64,000 bases of DNA from the NCBI RefSeq assembly GCF_039614765.1, contig NZ_CP154879.1, positions 1,488,001 through 1,552,000 on the forward strand. The letters run 5' to 3'. The translations under genes were made by a program, and so were the position numbers. This DNA is from Castellaniella sp. MT123 (lineage in GTDB: Bacteria > Pseudomonadota > Gammaproteobacteria > Burkholderiales > Burkholderiaceae_B). Position 1 is the first letter of the stretch. Every line of letters begins with the position of its first letter. Below are positions 8,741-18,450 of the stretch, piece by piece. The notes beneath the pieces are model-generated. The model ran no database searches and was not told where the DNA came from. It saw only the letters and a program-made list of their open reading frames with translations.

Positions 8741-9088
8741 ATGCATACCGACAGGACCCTTCCCCTGGTCGATCACAGAATCTACACCATCGCCCTGCGC
8801 AAAATGCCGGAATTCCTGGACGTCTTCGACCGGCTGGCCATGCCGATCCTGCTGGAGACCCTGGGCAACCCGGTCGGCATCTACACCAGCCATGTCGGCC
8901 CGCTCAATCAGGTCGTGCATCTGTGGGCCTACCAAGACCTGGCGGATTACCAGGAACGTTGCCGCCGCCGCGACACCCATCCGGACTTCCCCGCCTACCT
9001 GGAGGCCTCAGGCCATCTGATCGTGGCGCAGGAAACCCGGCTCCTGATGCTTACCCAGCTGCCCAGCATGCAAGGACGCTTCCAATGA
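8741..9088 (+). CDS. NIPSNAP-family protein
   Basis: A 115-residue protein with the NIPSNAP ferredoxin-like fold: DHRIYTIALRKMPEFLDVF at the start, GIYTSHVGPLNQVVHLWAY in the middle and YQERCRRR near the end. AACGAGGAGA precedes the ATG, and the gene overlaps the following SDR by four bases. NIPSNAP proteins resemble dimeric alpha-beta barrel enzymes and often occur in catabolic operons, but their reaction is mostly unknown. Here it may act on a labile ring intermediate or be structural. Confidence 0.8.
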   Translation: MHTDRTLPLVDHRIYTIALRKMPEFLDVFDRLAMPILLETLGNPVGIYTSHVGPLNQVVHLWAYQDLADYQERCRRRDTHPDFPAYLEASGHLIVAQETRLLMLTQLPSMQGRFQ

Positions 9089-9885
9089 CACAGACCTCCA
9101 ATTCGATGCCGGTCACCATCATCACGGGCGCCGCCGCAGGCATCGGCTGGGCGACGGCCCAACTGCTCGCCGCCGAAGGCCACCGCCTTAGCCTGCTGGA
9201 TCTGGCCGGTACCCAGGCCCGTGCGCGCGCCGAGGAACTCGGCCCGAGCCACATCGGGCTCGCCTGCGATGTCGCCTCCGAAGCGGATGTGGGCGAGGCC
9301 ATCGCACGCACCCTGGAGCAGTTCGGACGCATCGACGTCCTGGTCAATAACGCGGGTATCGGCGACCAATCGGCCGCCACCGTGGACCAGACGACCGAAG
9401 GCTTCGACCAGGTTCTGCGCATCCATCTACGCGGCACGTTCCTGATGTGCCGCGCCGTGGCTGCGCACATGCTCGCCCGCAAGCGCGGCGCCATCGTCAA
9501 CCTGAGCTCGATTGCGGGTATGGCCGGCATCCCGGGCCGTAACGCCTATTCCGCCGCCAAGGCCGGCATTGCCGCCATGACGCGCTCGATGGCCTGTGAA
9601 TGGGCGCGAGGCGGCATCCGGGTGAACGCGGTGGCACCGGGGTACACTCGCACGGCCCTGGTGGAGGAACTGGAAGCCCGCTATGCCCTCGACACGCGCA
9701 GCATCGCGGCGCGGACACCCATGGGGCGCCTGGCACGGCCCGAAGAAATCGCGGCCGTCATCGCCTTTCTCGCTTCCGAACGGGCGAGCTACGTCACCGG
9801 CACGACGATCCATGCCGACGGCGGCTGGCTCGCCCTGGGCGCCCCCGAAGATACCCTGGCGCCGCACGGCGACCGATCCACCTAG
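9085..9885 (+). CDS. SDR-family oxidoreductase (second in operon)
   Basis: A 266-residue classical SDR. TGAAAGIG lies near residues 14-21 and CDVASEADV binds the adenine ring. NNAGIGD, NLSSIAGMAG (catalytic Ser), YSAAKAG (Tyr and Lys) and VAPGYTRT follow in order. The start is the ATG overlapping the NIPSNAP stop by four bases; upstream codons in the frame belong to the NIPSNAP region. It is only distantly similar to the first SDR of the operon, so the two probably act on different hydroxyl positions or successive intermediates. The stop codon lies in the AGGAGG of the permease gene that follows. Confidence 0.88.
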   Translation: MTQTSNSMPVTIITGAAAGIGWATAQLLAAEGHRLSLLDLAGTQARARAEELGPSHIGLACDVASEADVGEAIARTLEQFGRIDVLVNNAGIGDQSAATVDQTTEGFDQVLRIHLRGTFLMCRAVAAHMLARKRGAIVNLSSIAGMAGIPGRNAYSAAKAGIAAMTRSMACEWARGGIRVNAVAPGYTRTALVEELEARYALDTRSIAARTPMGRLARPEEIAAVIAFLASERASYVTGTTIHADGGWLALGAPEDTLAPHGDRST

Positions 9886-9900
9886 GAGGCTGTGAGCACA

Positions 9901-10752
9901 ATGCTTGCCATCAACATCATCAACGGCCTGGTCTACGGCGCCCTGCTGGCCATCGTCGCCTCTGGGCTGGCCCTGATCTACGGCCTGCGGCGCGTCGTCA
10001 ACTTCGCCCACGGATCGCTATACATGCTGGGCGCCTACATCGGCTACTCCGTCGCGATCCACGCGGGCTTCTGGGCCGCGTTGATCGCCGCGCCCTTGGC
10101 CATGTTTCTCATCGGCGTCCTGCTCGACCGCTACGGCCTGAGGCTGCTGCGCGACTATGACCCGCTCAGCGTGATCCTGGTTACGTTCGGCCTGCTGCTG
10201 ATCGTCGAGGACCTGGTGCAGACAATCTGGGGCAAAGGCAATCTCTCGCTGGCCGAGCCGGACATCCTGAGCCATTCGGTGGACATCGCGGGAATGACAC
10301 TTCCCGCGTACCGGATCGCAGTGGTCGTCGTCGGCGTCCTGGTCGCGATCGGGCTGACGTTCTGGCTGCACAAAACCCGCATGGGACTCTTTGTGCGGGC
10401 ATCGAGCACCGACCCCGCCACCACCGCCATGCAAGGCGTCAATACGGACCGCCTCAGCGCCTTCGTGGTCGGTCTGGGGACCGCGCTCGCCGGCTTTGCC
10501 GGCATCGTGACGGCCCCCTTCCTGTCCCTGTCACCGACCATGGGCAGCAGCGTCCTCATCGATTCGTTCATGGTCGTCGTGATCGGCGGCCTGGGCAGCC
10601 TGCCGGGCGCGTTCCTCTCCGCCCTGGTCCTGGGCCAGGTTCAAACGCTGGGAGCCACGTATCTCCCCGAAATATCGGCCTCCCTGCCCTTCATCCTGAT
10701 GATTGCCATCCTGATCTGGAGGCCGGCTGGCATCGCCGGAAACCGCACATGA
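9901..10752 (+). CDS. LIV-type ABC transporter permease (LivH family)
   Basis: A hydrophobic protein of about 283 residues starting MLAINIINGLVYGALLAIV, the usual LivH N terminus. It has the RRVVNFAHGSLYMLG segment (about 31-45) and the GLGSLPGAFLSALVLG loop towards the end. AGGAGG at 9884-9889 overlaps the stop of the SDR gene. It lies 11 bases from ATG 9901 but only 2 from the alternative GTG 9892, so ATG 9901 is preferred. It forms an inner-membrane channel with the next gene, with which it overlaps by four bases. Confidence 0.9.
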   Translation: MLAINIINGLVYGALLAIVASGLALIYGLRRVVNFAHGSLYMLGAYIGYSVAIHAGFWAALIAAPLAMFLIGVLLDRYGLRLLRDYDPLSVILVTFGLLLIVEDLVQTIWGKGNLSLAEPDILSHSVDIAGMTLPAYRIAVVVVGVLVAIGLTFWLHKTRMGLFVRASSTDPATTAMQGVNTDRLSAFVVGLGTALAGFAGIVTAPFLSLSPTMGSSVLIDSFMVVVIGGLGSLPGAFLSALVLGQVQTLGATYLPEISASLPFILMIAILIWRPAGIAGNRT

Positions 10753-11747
10753 GCACACTGTTTCGCCCCAACCGGCTGACGCTGACGACGATAGGCTGCG
10801 TCGCCCTGACCGTGGCCCTCGGTCAGATCATCAGTTCCGCAACAGTCCTTTCGATCCTGACTCAGGCGGCCATCTTCGCGTTGTTTGCCACCGGCGTGGG
10901 CGTCCTGCTGAAACAGAACGGCATGGTGAGCTTCGGCCACGCCGCATTTTTCGGACTAAGCGCGTATGGGATCGCCATCTGCCTGCAGGAGACCAGCCTC
11001 CCGGCCGAGCTCATCATCCTGATCAGCCTGGCTGCCACCGCGATATTCGCATTCGTCCTGGCCCTGGTCATCGTGCGCGTCCCCGGCATCGCATTCGCCA
11101 TGCTCACTCTGGCTTTTGGCCAACTGTTCTACCAATTGGCGCTGAAATCCCGCAGCCTGACCGGCGGCGCGGACGGCATCAGCATCGCCTGGCCGGATAC
11201 GCTGTTCGGCATCCCGACTTCGACGCTCCTGGACAACAGCGTCATCTTCACCATCAGCGGGGTCATTCTTGTCCTGACCCTGGCACTCCTGGCGTGTCTG
11301 CACCGGAGCCGGTTCGGCCAGACGACCGAGGCGATACGGGACAATCCGGAACGCGCCGCCTTCATCGGCATCCGCCCCACTCTCCCGCGAGCCTTGATCT
11401 TCACGCTATCGGCCGTGATCACCGCGGCGGCCGGCATCCTCGCTTCCTTCAATTCCGGGTTCATCTCCCCCGACAGCCTGCACTGGAGCGTCTCGGGAAC
11501 CGTGCTCATGATGGTCGTCGTAGGCGGCTACTGGAATGTCACGGGTCCAGCGCTGGGGGCCGTCATTTACATCGTCGCCAAAGATCTCATCGGAGACCTG
11601 TCCACACATTGGCTGTCGCTATTCGGCGCCCTGCTGATCGTGATCGTCGTATTCGCGGAAAACGGCTTGAGCGGCGCATTGCGTACGCTCGCCGCCCGCA
11701 CACGCCGCTCCGCCGCCCCCAACATCTCCAGTCAAGAAGCCTCATGA
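10749..11747 (+). CDS. LIV-type ABC transporter permease (LivM family)
   Basis: A 332-residue polytopic membrane protein with the LivM hallmarks GMVSFGHAAFFGLSAYG (about 57-73), RSRFGQTTEAIRDNPERA (the cytoplasmic loop that contacts the ATPases) and VVGGYWNVTGPALGA. It overlaps both the upstream permease and the downstream ATPase by four bases, so the five transport genes form one translationally coupled unit. In LIV-type importers specificity comes from the binding protein, and many members carry aromatic or alicyclic acids rather than amino acids. Confidence 0.9.
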   Translation: MSTLFRPNRLTLTTIGCVALTVALGQIISSATVLSILTQAAIFALFATGVGVLLKQNGMVSFGHAAFFGLSAYGIAICLQETSLPAELIILISLAATAIFAFVLALVIVRVPGIAFAMLTLAFGQLFYQLALKSRSLTGGADGISIAWPDTLFGIPTSTLLDNSVIFTISGVILVLTLALLACLHRSRFGQTTEAIRDNPERAAFIGIRPTLPRALIFTLSAVITAAAGILASFNSGFISPDSLHWSVSGTVLMMVVVGGYWNVTGPALGAVIYIVAKDLIGDLSTHWLSLFGALLIVIVVFAENGLSGALRTLAARTRRSAAPNISSQEAS

Positions 11748-12469
11748 TGGATGAAAAAATGATCCTCAAAGTCACCGACGCGGCTGTCCACTACGGCGGC
11801 GTGAAGGCCGTGGACGGTGTGTCCTTCGCCCTGAACCCGGGCGAAATCCACGGTCTGATCGGTCCCAATGGCGCAGGAAAGTCCACCGTCATCGATGCCA
11901 TCAGCGGACGGCGCGGCCTGACGCGCGGCAACATACACCTGGCGGGTCAGGACATCACACGCTTGAGTGTGATCGACCGGCGCAGGCTAGGGCTGGCCCG
12001 ATCCTTCCAGCGGACCAGCATATTCCCGAAGATGTCCGTCTGCGATCAGATCGGGTTGGCCGCCCACAAAGTCGGCGCCGAAGCACCCGAGCAGGATGCG
12101 CGGCACGTCATGGATCAGCTCGATCTGTCGGGGGTGGCCAACGCCGTCGCCGGGAGTCTGGGCTACGGCCAGCAACGCCGACTCGATCTGGCACTGGCAT
12201 TGGTAGGCCGGCCCATCGTACTGCTGCTGGATGAACCCATGGCCGGCCTGTCCCCCCAGGAATCCACCGATCTGGCGACCCACCTGCAGAAGCTCACCAA
12301 AGATTGGGGCGTCTCCATCCTGCTGGTGGAACACGACACCGACACGCTGTTCAGCATCTCGAATTCCGTCACGGTATTCGAGCTCGGACACATCATCGCC
12401 AGTGGCCGGCCCGATGACGTCAGAATCCAACCGCGCGTCCGCGAAGCCTACCTGGGGAGCGCCGCATGA
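11744..12469 (+). CDS. LIV-type ABC transporter ATP-binding protein (LivG family)
   Basis: A 241-residue ATPase with Walker A GPNGAGKS, Walker B IVLLLDEPMAGL and the switch histidine in LVEHD. The signature motif reads LGYGQQRRL where LivG proteins usually have LSYGQQRRL, a mild deviation. The start ATG overlaps the LivM stop; ATGs three and fifteen bases downstream are alternatives. Energises import of the operon's substrate together with the following ATPase. Confidence 0.9.
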   Translation: MMDEKMILKVTDAAVHYGGVKAVDGVSFALNPGEIHGLIGPNGAGKSTVIDAISGRRGLTRGNIHLAGQDITRLSVIDRRRLGLARSFQRTSIFPKMSVCDQIGLAAHKVGAEAPEQDARHVMDQLDLSGVANAVAGSLGYGQQRRLDLALALVGRPIVLLLDEPMAGLSPQESTDLATHLQKLTKDWGVSILLVEHDTDTLFSISNSVTVFELGHIIASGRPDDVRIQPRVREAYLGSAA

Positions 12470-13164
12470 AAACTCTGCTTCACATGAGCGACGTCCATGC
12501 CTACTATGGCGCGGCACACATTCTGCACGGCCTCAGCCTGCAAGTCGCCGAAGGCGAACGGGTCGCATTGATCGGACGCAACGGGGTGGGCAAAACCACC
12601 ACGGTCAACGCCCTGTTGGGCATCGCCCGCCTCGGATCCGGCGAGATCCGACTGAACGGCACGCTCGTGCGCAAGGCGCTGCCCTACACCCCCGCCCAGT
12701 TCCAGGTCGCCATCGTCCCTCAAGGACGGTGCATCATCCCCAACCTGACGATCGAGGAAAACCTGCTGCTGGGATCGGCAAGCCGGCATCCAGGCCCCTG
12801 GAATCTGTCGGAAATCCACCGCCTGTTCCCCATCTTGAAGGAACGCGCACGCACGCCCGGCACCGCGCTTTCAGGCGGCCAGCAGCAGATGCTGGCCATC
12901 GGACGCGCCCTGATGGCCAACCCCAGGCTCATGATTCTCGACGAACCCACCGAAGGACTCGCGCCGGTCGTCGTCGACCAACTGGCGGACACCCTGAACC
13001 AGGTGACCCGTCAGGGAACGGCCATCCTGCTCATCGAGCAGAACCTCGGGCTGGTGGCCCGCACGACCTCACGCTATTACGCCGTCGAAAAGGGCCGCAT
13101 CACCGCCGGCGGTGCCGTCGATTCCACCAACCTCGAGGCGCTTCACAACCACATCGCAGTCTGA
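12466..13164 (+). CDS. LIV-type ABC transporter ATP-binding protein (LivF family)
   Basis: A 232-residue ATPase with Walker A GRNGVGKTT, Q-loop IVPQGRCIIPNLT, signature LSGGQQQMLAIGRAL and Walker B RLMILDEPTEGLAP, all as in LivF. It overlaps the LivG-like gene by four bases and is followed after 29 bases by the binding-protein gene. The pair of ATPases is complete and shows no damage. Confidence 0.92.
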   Translation: MKTLLHMSDVHAYYGAAHILHGLSLQVAEGERVALIGRNGVGKTTTVNALLGIARLGSGEIRLNGTLVRKALPYTPAQFQVAIVPQGRCIIPNLTIEENLLLGSASRHPGPWNLSEIHRLFPILKERARTPGTALSGGQQQMLAIGRALMANPRLMILDEPTEGLAPVVVDQLADTLNQVTRQGTAILLIEQNLGLVARTTSRYYAVEKGRITAGGAVDSTNLEALHNHIAV

Positions 13165-13193
13165 TTGAAACCCACCACCCAGGAGACAACGAC

Positions 13194-14387
13194 ATGACAA
13201 GCAACCCATTCAAACTTTCACTCGTGACCTTCGCGGTCGCCGCCGGCCTGATCGGCGCAGGCGCGCAGGCAGCCGACAAAGATCCGATCCGGATCGGCGC
13301 AGTGACCTCCTTATCCGGCGTATTCGCGCAACAGGGGGAGGAAGTCCTGCGCGCCATCCAGTTCGCTGTGGATGAAGCCAATGCCAACGGCGGCATCAAT
13401 GGCCGCCAAGTGCTGATCAAGACCGGAGACGACGAAAGCACTCCCAAGGAGGGTCTGCAAGCATCCGAGAAACTTGCCCGCGATGGCTACAAGTTCCTCA
13501 TCGGCCCTATCGCATCGTCCATCACCATGGCCGTCGGCCAGAATCTCAACCGCTGGGACGCCATGCTCGTGGCCACGGTCAGCAAGAGCGACAAGATCAC
13601 CGGCGACACCTGCAAGCCCAGGCTGTTCCGGACCAATCACTCGGACGCCATGGACGTGGCCATGTTCGATCAGTGGACGAAGGACATTTCGCAAAAGAAT
13701 TTCGCCATCATCGCGGCCGACTATGCCTGGGGCCACGACTCCGCAAAGACTTTCACCAAGGCCGCGGAGGCCCAGAACAAGAAGGTCTCCCTGACGCTTT
13801 TCCCGCCGCTGGGCACCAAGGATTTCGCCCCCTACATCTCCCAGATCAAAGCCGACCCGACGATCGATGGGCTATGGGTAGCACTCGTCGGCAGCGACCT
13901 CATCGCCTATGCCAAACAGGCGCAGAGCTTCGGGCTCACGTCGAAGACGACGCTGGGCCACGCCATGATCATGAACTTTGCGGTCAACGCAACCGGCGAC
14001 GCCATGAAGGGAATCGAGGGCAACATGGAATACGGCTCCGGGATCGACACCCCAAGAAACAAAGCTTTCGTCAAAGCCTGGGAGGCCAAATTCCATCGGG
14101 TGCCGACCGACAACGAGGGTTCGGCATATAACGGAATGGAAGCCATTTTCGCCGGCGTGAAAAAAGCCGACAGCGTAGATCCCGGCAAGGTCTCCAAGGC
14201 ACTGGGCGGTCTGCAATACGACACCGTCTATGGCCCCGCCACCATGCGCGCGGCCGACCATCAACTGGTAATCCCGAACTACGTGGGCGAAGTCAAGGAA
14301 GTCGACGGCGTGCTGCGGCCGACGATCATTCACAGTTTCCCTGCCTCGCTCGTGCCGGAACCTTCGGGCGAATGCAAGATGCGCTGA
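13194..14387 (+). CDS. Periplasmic substrate-binding protein of the LIV-type importer
   Basis: A 397-residue type-I periplasmic binding protein (Leu/Ile/Val-binding family). A Sec signal peptide spans roughly residues 1-25 and ends at GAGAQAAD. The mature domain begins IRIGAVTSLSGVFAQQGEE and contains FAVDEANANGGINGR and DDESTPKEGLQASEKL. AGGAGA lies 8 bases before the ATG. It is the last gene of the operon starting at 6157. The position in a ring-oxidation operon suggests a cyclic carboxylic acid as ligand, but the binding residues cannot be interpreted by eye. Confidence 0.9.
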   Translation: MTSNPFKLSLVTFAVAAGLIGAGAQAADKDPIRIGAVTSLSGVFAQQGEEVLRAIQFAVDEANANGGINGRQVLIKTGDDESTPKEGLQASEKLARDGYKFLIGPIASSITMAVGQNLNRWDAMLVATVSKSDKITGDTCKPRLFRTNHSDAMDVAMFDQWTKDISQKNFAIIAADYAWGHDSAKTFTKAAEAQNKKVSLTLFPPLGTKDFAPYISQIKADPTIDGLWVALVGSDLIAYAKQAQSFGLTSKTTLGHAMIMNFAVNATGDAMKGIEGNMEYGSGIDTPRNKAFVKAWEAKFHRVPTDNEGSAYNGMEAIFAGVKKADSVDPGKVSKALGGLQYDTVYGPATMRAADHQLVIPNYVGEVKEVDGVLRPTIIHSFPASLVPEPSGECKMR

Positions 14388-14466
14388 CACAGCGTGCGCA
14401 TCTCCCCGGCTGGCGCAGCGGGGCGTGCGGCCCCCCAGGCAACCTTCCTGGATCCCGCAGACGGGC

Positions 14467-15036
14467 CTACACCCGGCTGCGCATCTCCGGCCAGGCCTTT
14501 TTCAGGTAATAGCACATCGACCAGACGGTCAGGATGGCGGCAACCACGATGAGGATCTGGCCGACAACACGTGTGGAAATGCCTTCCAGGGGCTGCCAGT
14601 ACAGCAAGCAAGGAATGGCGATCATCTGGGCGGCGGTCTTGAACTTCCCCAACGTATGCACGGCGACGCTGCTGCTGGCACCGATCTTGGCCATCCATTC
14701 GCGCAGCGCGGAAATGGTCAGTTCGCGCCCGATGATGACCAGGGCGATCACCAGATCGACGCGTCCCAGATCCAGCAGGATCAACAAGGCCGCCACCACC
14801 ATCAGCTTATCGGCCACGGGATCCAGGAAGGCACCGAAGACGGATGTCTGATTCCAGCGCCGGGCCAGATAACCGTCGAACCAATCGGTCACGGCCGCCA
14901 CGATGAATGCGACGGCGGCCACGCTGTCGCGCCAGCCCGACCCCATCCAGGCGTCCGGCAAATAGAACAATCCCACGAGCAGCGGGATCATGGCGATACG
15001 CAGCCAGGTCAGGGCAATGGGAATGTTGAGCGGCAT
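14467..15036 (-). CDS. pgsA: CDP-diacylglycerol-glycerol-3-phosphate 3-phosphatidyltransferase
   Basis: This 189-residue inner-membrane enzyme commits CDP-diacylglycerol to phosphatidylglycerol synthesis. It carries the CDP-alcohol phosphotransferase signature DG-x2-AR-x8-G-x3-D-x3-D as DGYLARRWNQTSVFGAFLDP followed by VADK. About five hydrophobic segments surround it. It follows uvrC after 13 bases and converges with the LIV-type operon from the other side. Confidence 0.95.
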   Translation of the reverse strand: MPLNIPIALTWLRIAMIPLLVGLFYLPDAWMGSGWRDSVAAVAFIVAAVTDWFDGYLARRWNQTSVFGAFLDPVADKLMVVAALLILLDLGRVDLVIALVIIGRELTISALREWMAKIGASSSVAVHTLGKFKTAAQMIAIPCLLYWQPLEGISTRVVGQILIVVAAILTVWSMCYYLKKAWPEMRSRV

Positions 15037-15049
15037 GATAGGCGTAATA

Positions 15050-16873
15050 CTACCTTAAGGCGTGGTAAATGCGCTCCGCCAGCTGACGGGAAATGCCTTC
15101 GACGCCGGACAGTTCGTCGATGCTGGCATCCACGACCCCGGAAAACCCGCCGAAACGTGCCAGCAGCTTCTGCCGGCGGTGCTGGCCGACGCCTTCGATT
15201 TCCTCTAGTCGGGACACGTTGCGCGCCTTGGCGCGGCGCGCCCGCATGCCGGTGATGGCGAAGCGATGCGCCTCGTCGCGCACCTCGGCCACCAGCATCA
15301 GGGCGGCGGACTCCACCCCCAGGGCCACGGACGGCCTGCCATCGACGAAGACCAGGGTTTCCAGACCAACCTTGCGGTGGTCGCCCTTTTTCACGCCCAC
15401 GATGCGGCTGGCGTCCAGGCCGAGTTCTTCGAAAACCTGGCGAGCGACGTTGACCTGCCCTTCCCCGCCATCGATCAAGACAATGTCGGGCAGGGCGACA
15501 TCGCCGTCGGCGACCCGGGCATACCGCCGGGTCAACGCCTGACGCATGGCAGCATAGTCGTCGCCCGGCTCGATCCCCGCGATGTTGAAGCGCCGGTACA
15601 GCGAATGCTGCATGGCGTGGTCCTTGTAGACCACGCAGGACGCCTGGGTGGCTTCGCCCGCGGTGTGGCTGATGTCGAAGCATTCGATGCTCAGGGCATC
15701 CAGGGCATCGTCATCCGTGTCCAGGTCGAGCTCCACCGCCAGCGCGCGGGTGCGCGCCTCGCGCGCGCTGGATTCGGAAAGGCGCTGCGCGAGCGCCAGG
15801 CGGGCATTGCGCTGCGCCTGTTCCAGCCAGGAACGGCGCGCGCCCTGCGGCCGGGTCAGCACACGGATCTTGTGCCCGTGCTGTTCGGCCAGCATGACGA
15901 TCAGGTCGGGATCCGGCAAGGCGTGGGAACACACCAGGACCGGCGGCACCGGATTGTCGGCATAGTGCTGGGCGATGAAAGCGGCCAGCACCTCTTCGGC
16001 GGGTTCGTCCTGGGTCTGGGTGGGAAATAGGGGTTTGTCCCCCAGGTGACGCCCGGCCCGCACCATGGCCAGATTGACGCAAACACGGCCACCCGACAGT
16101 TCAATGGCGATGATGTCGGCGCTGTCGTCCCCGACCTGCTCCATGGTCTGTTGCTGGAGGACCTTGGCCAGGGCCCGCATCTGATCGCGCAGCACGGCGG
16201 CCTGCTCGAAATCCTGACGTTCGGCGGCCGCCGTCATGCGCTGCTCGATGTCTTCCAGCACCTCGGTGGTGCGGCCTTCCAGGAACCGGATCGCGCGCTC
16301 GACGTCGGCCTGGTAGTCTTCCAGGGAGATCTTGCCGACGCAGGGCGCCGAGCAGCGCCCGATCTGATACAGCAGGCAGGGCCGCGTGCGATGCGCGTAG
16401 ACGCTGTCTTCGCAGGTACGCAGCTTGAAGACCTTCTGCAGGATCTGGATGGTCTCGCGCACGGCCCAGCTGTTCGGATAGGGACCGAAGAAATGCCCCT
16501 TGCCCTGCGTACTGCCCCGGTAATAGACGATGCGTGGGGCCTCGTGATCCGTGATGTGCAGATAGGGGTAGGACTTGTCGTCCCGGAACAGGATGTTGTA
16601 GCGCGGCTTCAGGCGCTTGATCAGGTTGTTTTCGAGGATCAGCGCTTCGGCTTCGGTGCGCGTGACCGTGACCTCGGTGCGCACCACCCGCGCCAGCATG
16701 TGCTCGATGCGCGGGCCGTGGCCGGTCTTCTGGAAGTACGAGCTGACGCGGCGCTTCAGGTCGCGCGCCTTGCCGACATACAACACCTCGCCGTCGACAT
16801 CGAGATGTCGGTAGACCCCCGGCAGATGCGGCAGGTCAGCCAGAAAGGTTTTCAGATCGAAGGCTTCGGGCAC
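15050..16873 (-). CDS. uvrC: Excinuclease ABC subunit C
   Basis: UvrC (607 residues) makes both incisions in nucleotide excision repair. The N-terminal GIY-YIG nuclease begins [12 protein letters not shown] and continues with [12 protein letters not shown] (about 14-60). A UvrB-binding UVR segment lies near 205-240. The RNase-H-like endonuclease has FDISHTAGE and VLIDGGEGQ, and helix-hairpin-helix repeats follow ([30 protein letters not shown]). The start overlaps the nagZ stop by 38 bases. No LexA box is visible here. Confidence 0.96.
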   Translation of the reverse strand: MPEAFDLKTFLADLPHLPGVYRHLDVDGEVLYVGKARDLKRRVSSYFQKTGHGPRIEHMLARVVRTEVTVTRTEAEALILENNLIKRLKPRYNILFRDDKSYPYLHITDHEAPRIVYYRGSTQGKGHFFGPYPNSWAVRETIQILQKVFKLRTCEDSVYAHRTRPCLLYQIGRCSAPCVGKISLEDYQADVERAIRFLEGRTTEVLEDIEQRMTAAAERQDFEQAAVLRDQMRALAKVLQQQTMEQVGDDSADIIAIELSGGRVCVNLAMVRAGRHLGDKPLFPTQTQDEPAEEVLAAFIAQHYADNPVPPVLVCSHALPDPDLIVMLAEQHGHKIRVLTRPQGARRSWLEQAQRNARLALAQRLSESSAREARTRALAVELDLDTDDDALDALSIECFDISHTAGEATQASCVVYKDHAMQHSLYRRFNIAGIEPGDDYAAMRQALTRRYARVADGDVALPDIVLIDGGEGQVNVARQVFEELGLDASRIVGVKKGDHRKVGLETLVFVDGRPSVALGVESAALMLVAEVRDEAHRFAITGMRARRAKARNVSRLEEIEGVGQHRRQKLLARFGGFSGVVDASIDELSGVEGISRQLAERIYHALR

Positions 16874-17882
16874 GGAGATATCTCGGATCGGACAACAGGC
16901 CGGCCCAGTCGGATGACGGACGGGTCGGCATCAGGCGGCGGATGCGGTGCACGGCCCGCGGGTCCAGGGGCCGATCGGCCAGCGCGGCCAGCAGTTCATC
17001 GGCCAGATCAGGCCGGTTGCAGACCAGCACCATGTCGCACCCCGCATCCAGGGCGGCACGCGCACGCGCCCGGATATCGCCCGCCACGCTGGCGCCTTCC
17101 ATGGTCAGATCGTCGGAAAACACCACGCCGTCGTAGGCGAACTGCTCACGCAGGATGCCGGTCACCCAGCGGCTGGAAAAACCGGCGGGTTCGGGCGCAA
17201 CCTGCGGGTAGATGACATGGGCGGGCATCACCGCCGGCAGCACCAGGTCACCCAGCCAGCCATAGGGCGCCGCGTCGGCGTTCAGAATCTCGGCCAGAGG
17301 CCGGTCATCGACCGGAATCGCCAGGTGCGAGTCCGCAGCCACCGCCCCATGCCCCGGAAAATGCTTGCCGCACGCCGCCATGCCCGCCTGGGCCAGCCCC
17401 TGGATCAGCGCGCGCGCCAGCAGGGACACGACGGCGGGGTCTTCATGAAAAGCACGATTGCCGATCACCTGGCTGACTTCGTAATCCAGATCGAGCACCG
17501 GTGTGAAACTGAAATCCACGCCGCAGGCGCGCAGTTCACTGGCCAGCACGAACCCCGTTTCGGTTGCGCCATGCAGGGCCGCCTGCGGATCCTGGTCGTA
17601 CCACCGGCCGAAGACACGCATGGCGGGCAAGGGTGTGAAGCCATCGGTGCGGAAACGCTGCACCCGCCCGCCTTCGTGGTCCACCGCGATCAGCAGCGGC
17701 TCGTCGCGCGCGGCGTGGATCTCGGCGCACAGATGGGTCAACTGGGCGCGGTCCGAAAAGTTGCGGGTAAACAGGATCACGCCGCCCACTTGCGGGTGAC
17801 GCAGGCGCAGGCGTTCCGCGTCGCTCAGTTCCAGACCGTCGATGTCGACCATGACGGGACCGGGGGGCAAGGATTTCTGCAT
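16836..17882 (-). CDS. nagZ: Beta-N-acetylhexosaminidase (peptidoglycan recycling)
   Basis: NagZ (348 residues) removes N-acetylglucosamine from anhydromuropeptides in the cytoplasm. Glycoside hydrolase family 3 features are clear: [16 protein letters not shown], the catalytic loop [14 protein letters not shown] and the nucleophile aspartate in [12 protein letters not shown] 17882 gives the family N terminus (MVDIDG follows shortly); the frame is open upstream to 18017 but those residues are atypical. The ribosome-binding sequence is weak. Its 3' end overlaps uvrC. Confidence 0.95.
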   Translation of the reverse strand: MQKSLPPGPVMVDIDGLELSDAERLRLRHPQVGGVILFTRNFSDRAQLTHLCAEIHAARDEPLLIAVDHEGGRVQRFRTDGFTPLPAMRVFGRWYDQDPQAALHGATETGFVLASELRACGVDFSFTPVLDLDYEVSQVIGNRAFHEDPAVVSLLARALIQGLAQAGMAACGKHFPGHGAVAADSHLAIPVDDRPLAEILNADAAPYGWLGDLVLPAVMPAHVIYPQVAPEPAGFSSRWVTGILREQFAYDGVVFSDDLTMEGASVAGDIRARARAALDAGCDMVLVCNRPDLADELLAALADRPLDPRAVHRIRRLMPTRPSSDWAGLLSDPRYLRARSLRSENLSG

Positions 17883-17964
17883 GGGCGCGATTTCCGATGG
17901 GATCAGAGGATGAGGGGGTGCTCGGGTCAGCCATCGTAGCGCATCCGCGCCCACCCAACGCCGC

Positions 17965-18384
17965 TTACGCCTGGTCCCGAGGCAGGTTTTCCACCACGAC
18001 GAATGCGGCCACCACATCGGACTCGTCGGTCATCGAGACGTGCGCCGGTCCGAAGCGCGCATCGTACCAGTCCTTCAGCGGGCCGGACAGGTGGATTTCC
18101 GGAGCACCGCCGCGACGATTGATGATCTGCACCCGCGACCAGGTCATGGGCATGTGGATGCCCAGGCCGATCGCCTTGGAAAAAGCTTCCTTGGCCGCAA
18201 AGCGCGTAGCCAGATACAGGATGCCGCGCCGGGGGTCGCGCGCCTGGCGGCGGGCATGAACCAGCTGTTCGTCGGTGCCCAGAATACGCCGCACGAAACG
18301 CCCGCCGTGGCGCGCATGGATGCGCTCGATGCGATCGACCCGCAGCAAGTCGGTGCCGATGCCTGCGATGCTGCCACTACCCAT
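17965..18384 (-). CDS. acpS: Holo-[acyl-carrier-protein] synthase
   Basis: AcpS (139 residues) transfers 4'-phosphopantetheine from CoA to apo-ACP. The signature [13 protein letters not shown] (residues 8-20, metal-binding Asp) and the second motif [13 protein letters not shown] (about 61-73) are intact. It sits upstream of nagZ with an 82-base gap. The pdxJ gene that often precedes acpS in proteobacteria is absent here; orn takes that place. Confidence 0.94.
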   Translation of the reverse strand: MGSGSIAGIGTDLLRVDRIERIHARHGGRFVRRILGTDEQLVHARRQARDPRRGILYLATRFAAKEAFSKAIGLGIHMPMTWSRVQIINRRGGAPEIHLSGPLKDWYDARFGPAHVSMTDESDVVAAFVVVENLPRDQA

Positions 18385-18450
18385 CCCGGGGCTCCTGGAA
18401 AATCAGACGGAGACAACGCCGCGCACAAGGCGCGGGAGGCCGTGACGCGC

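Noticed and set aside
14388-14466. Terminator between the LIV-type operon and pgsA
   Set aside because: Only short imperfect stems (CCCCGGCTG/CAGCGGGG, CCAGG/CCTGG) and no T run on either strand.
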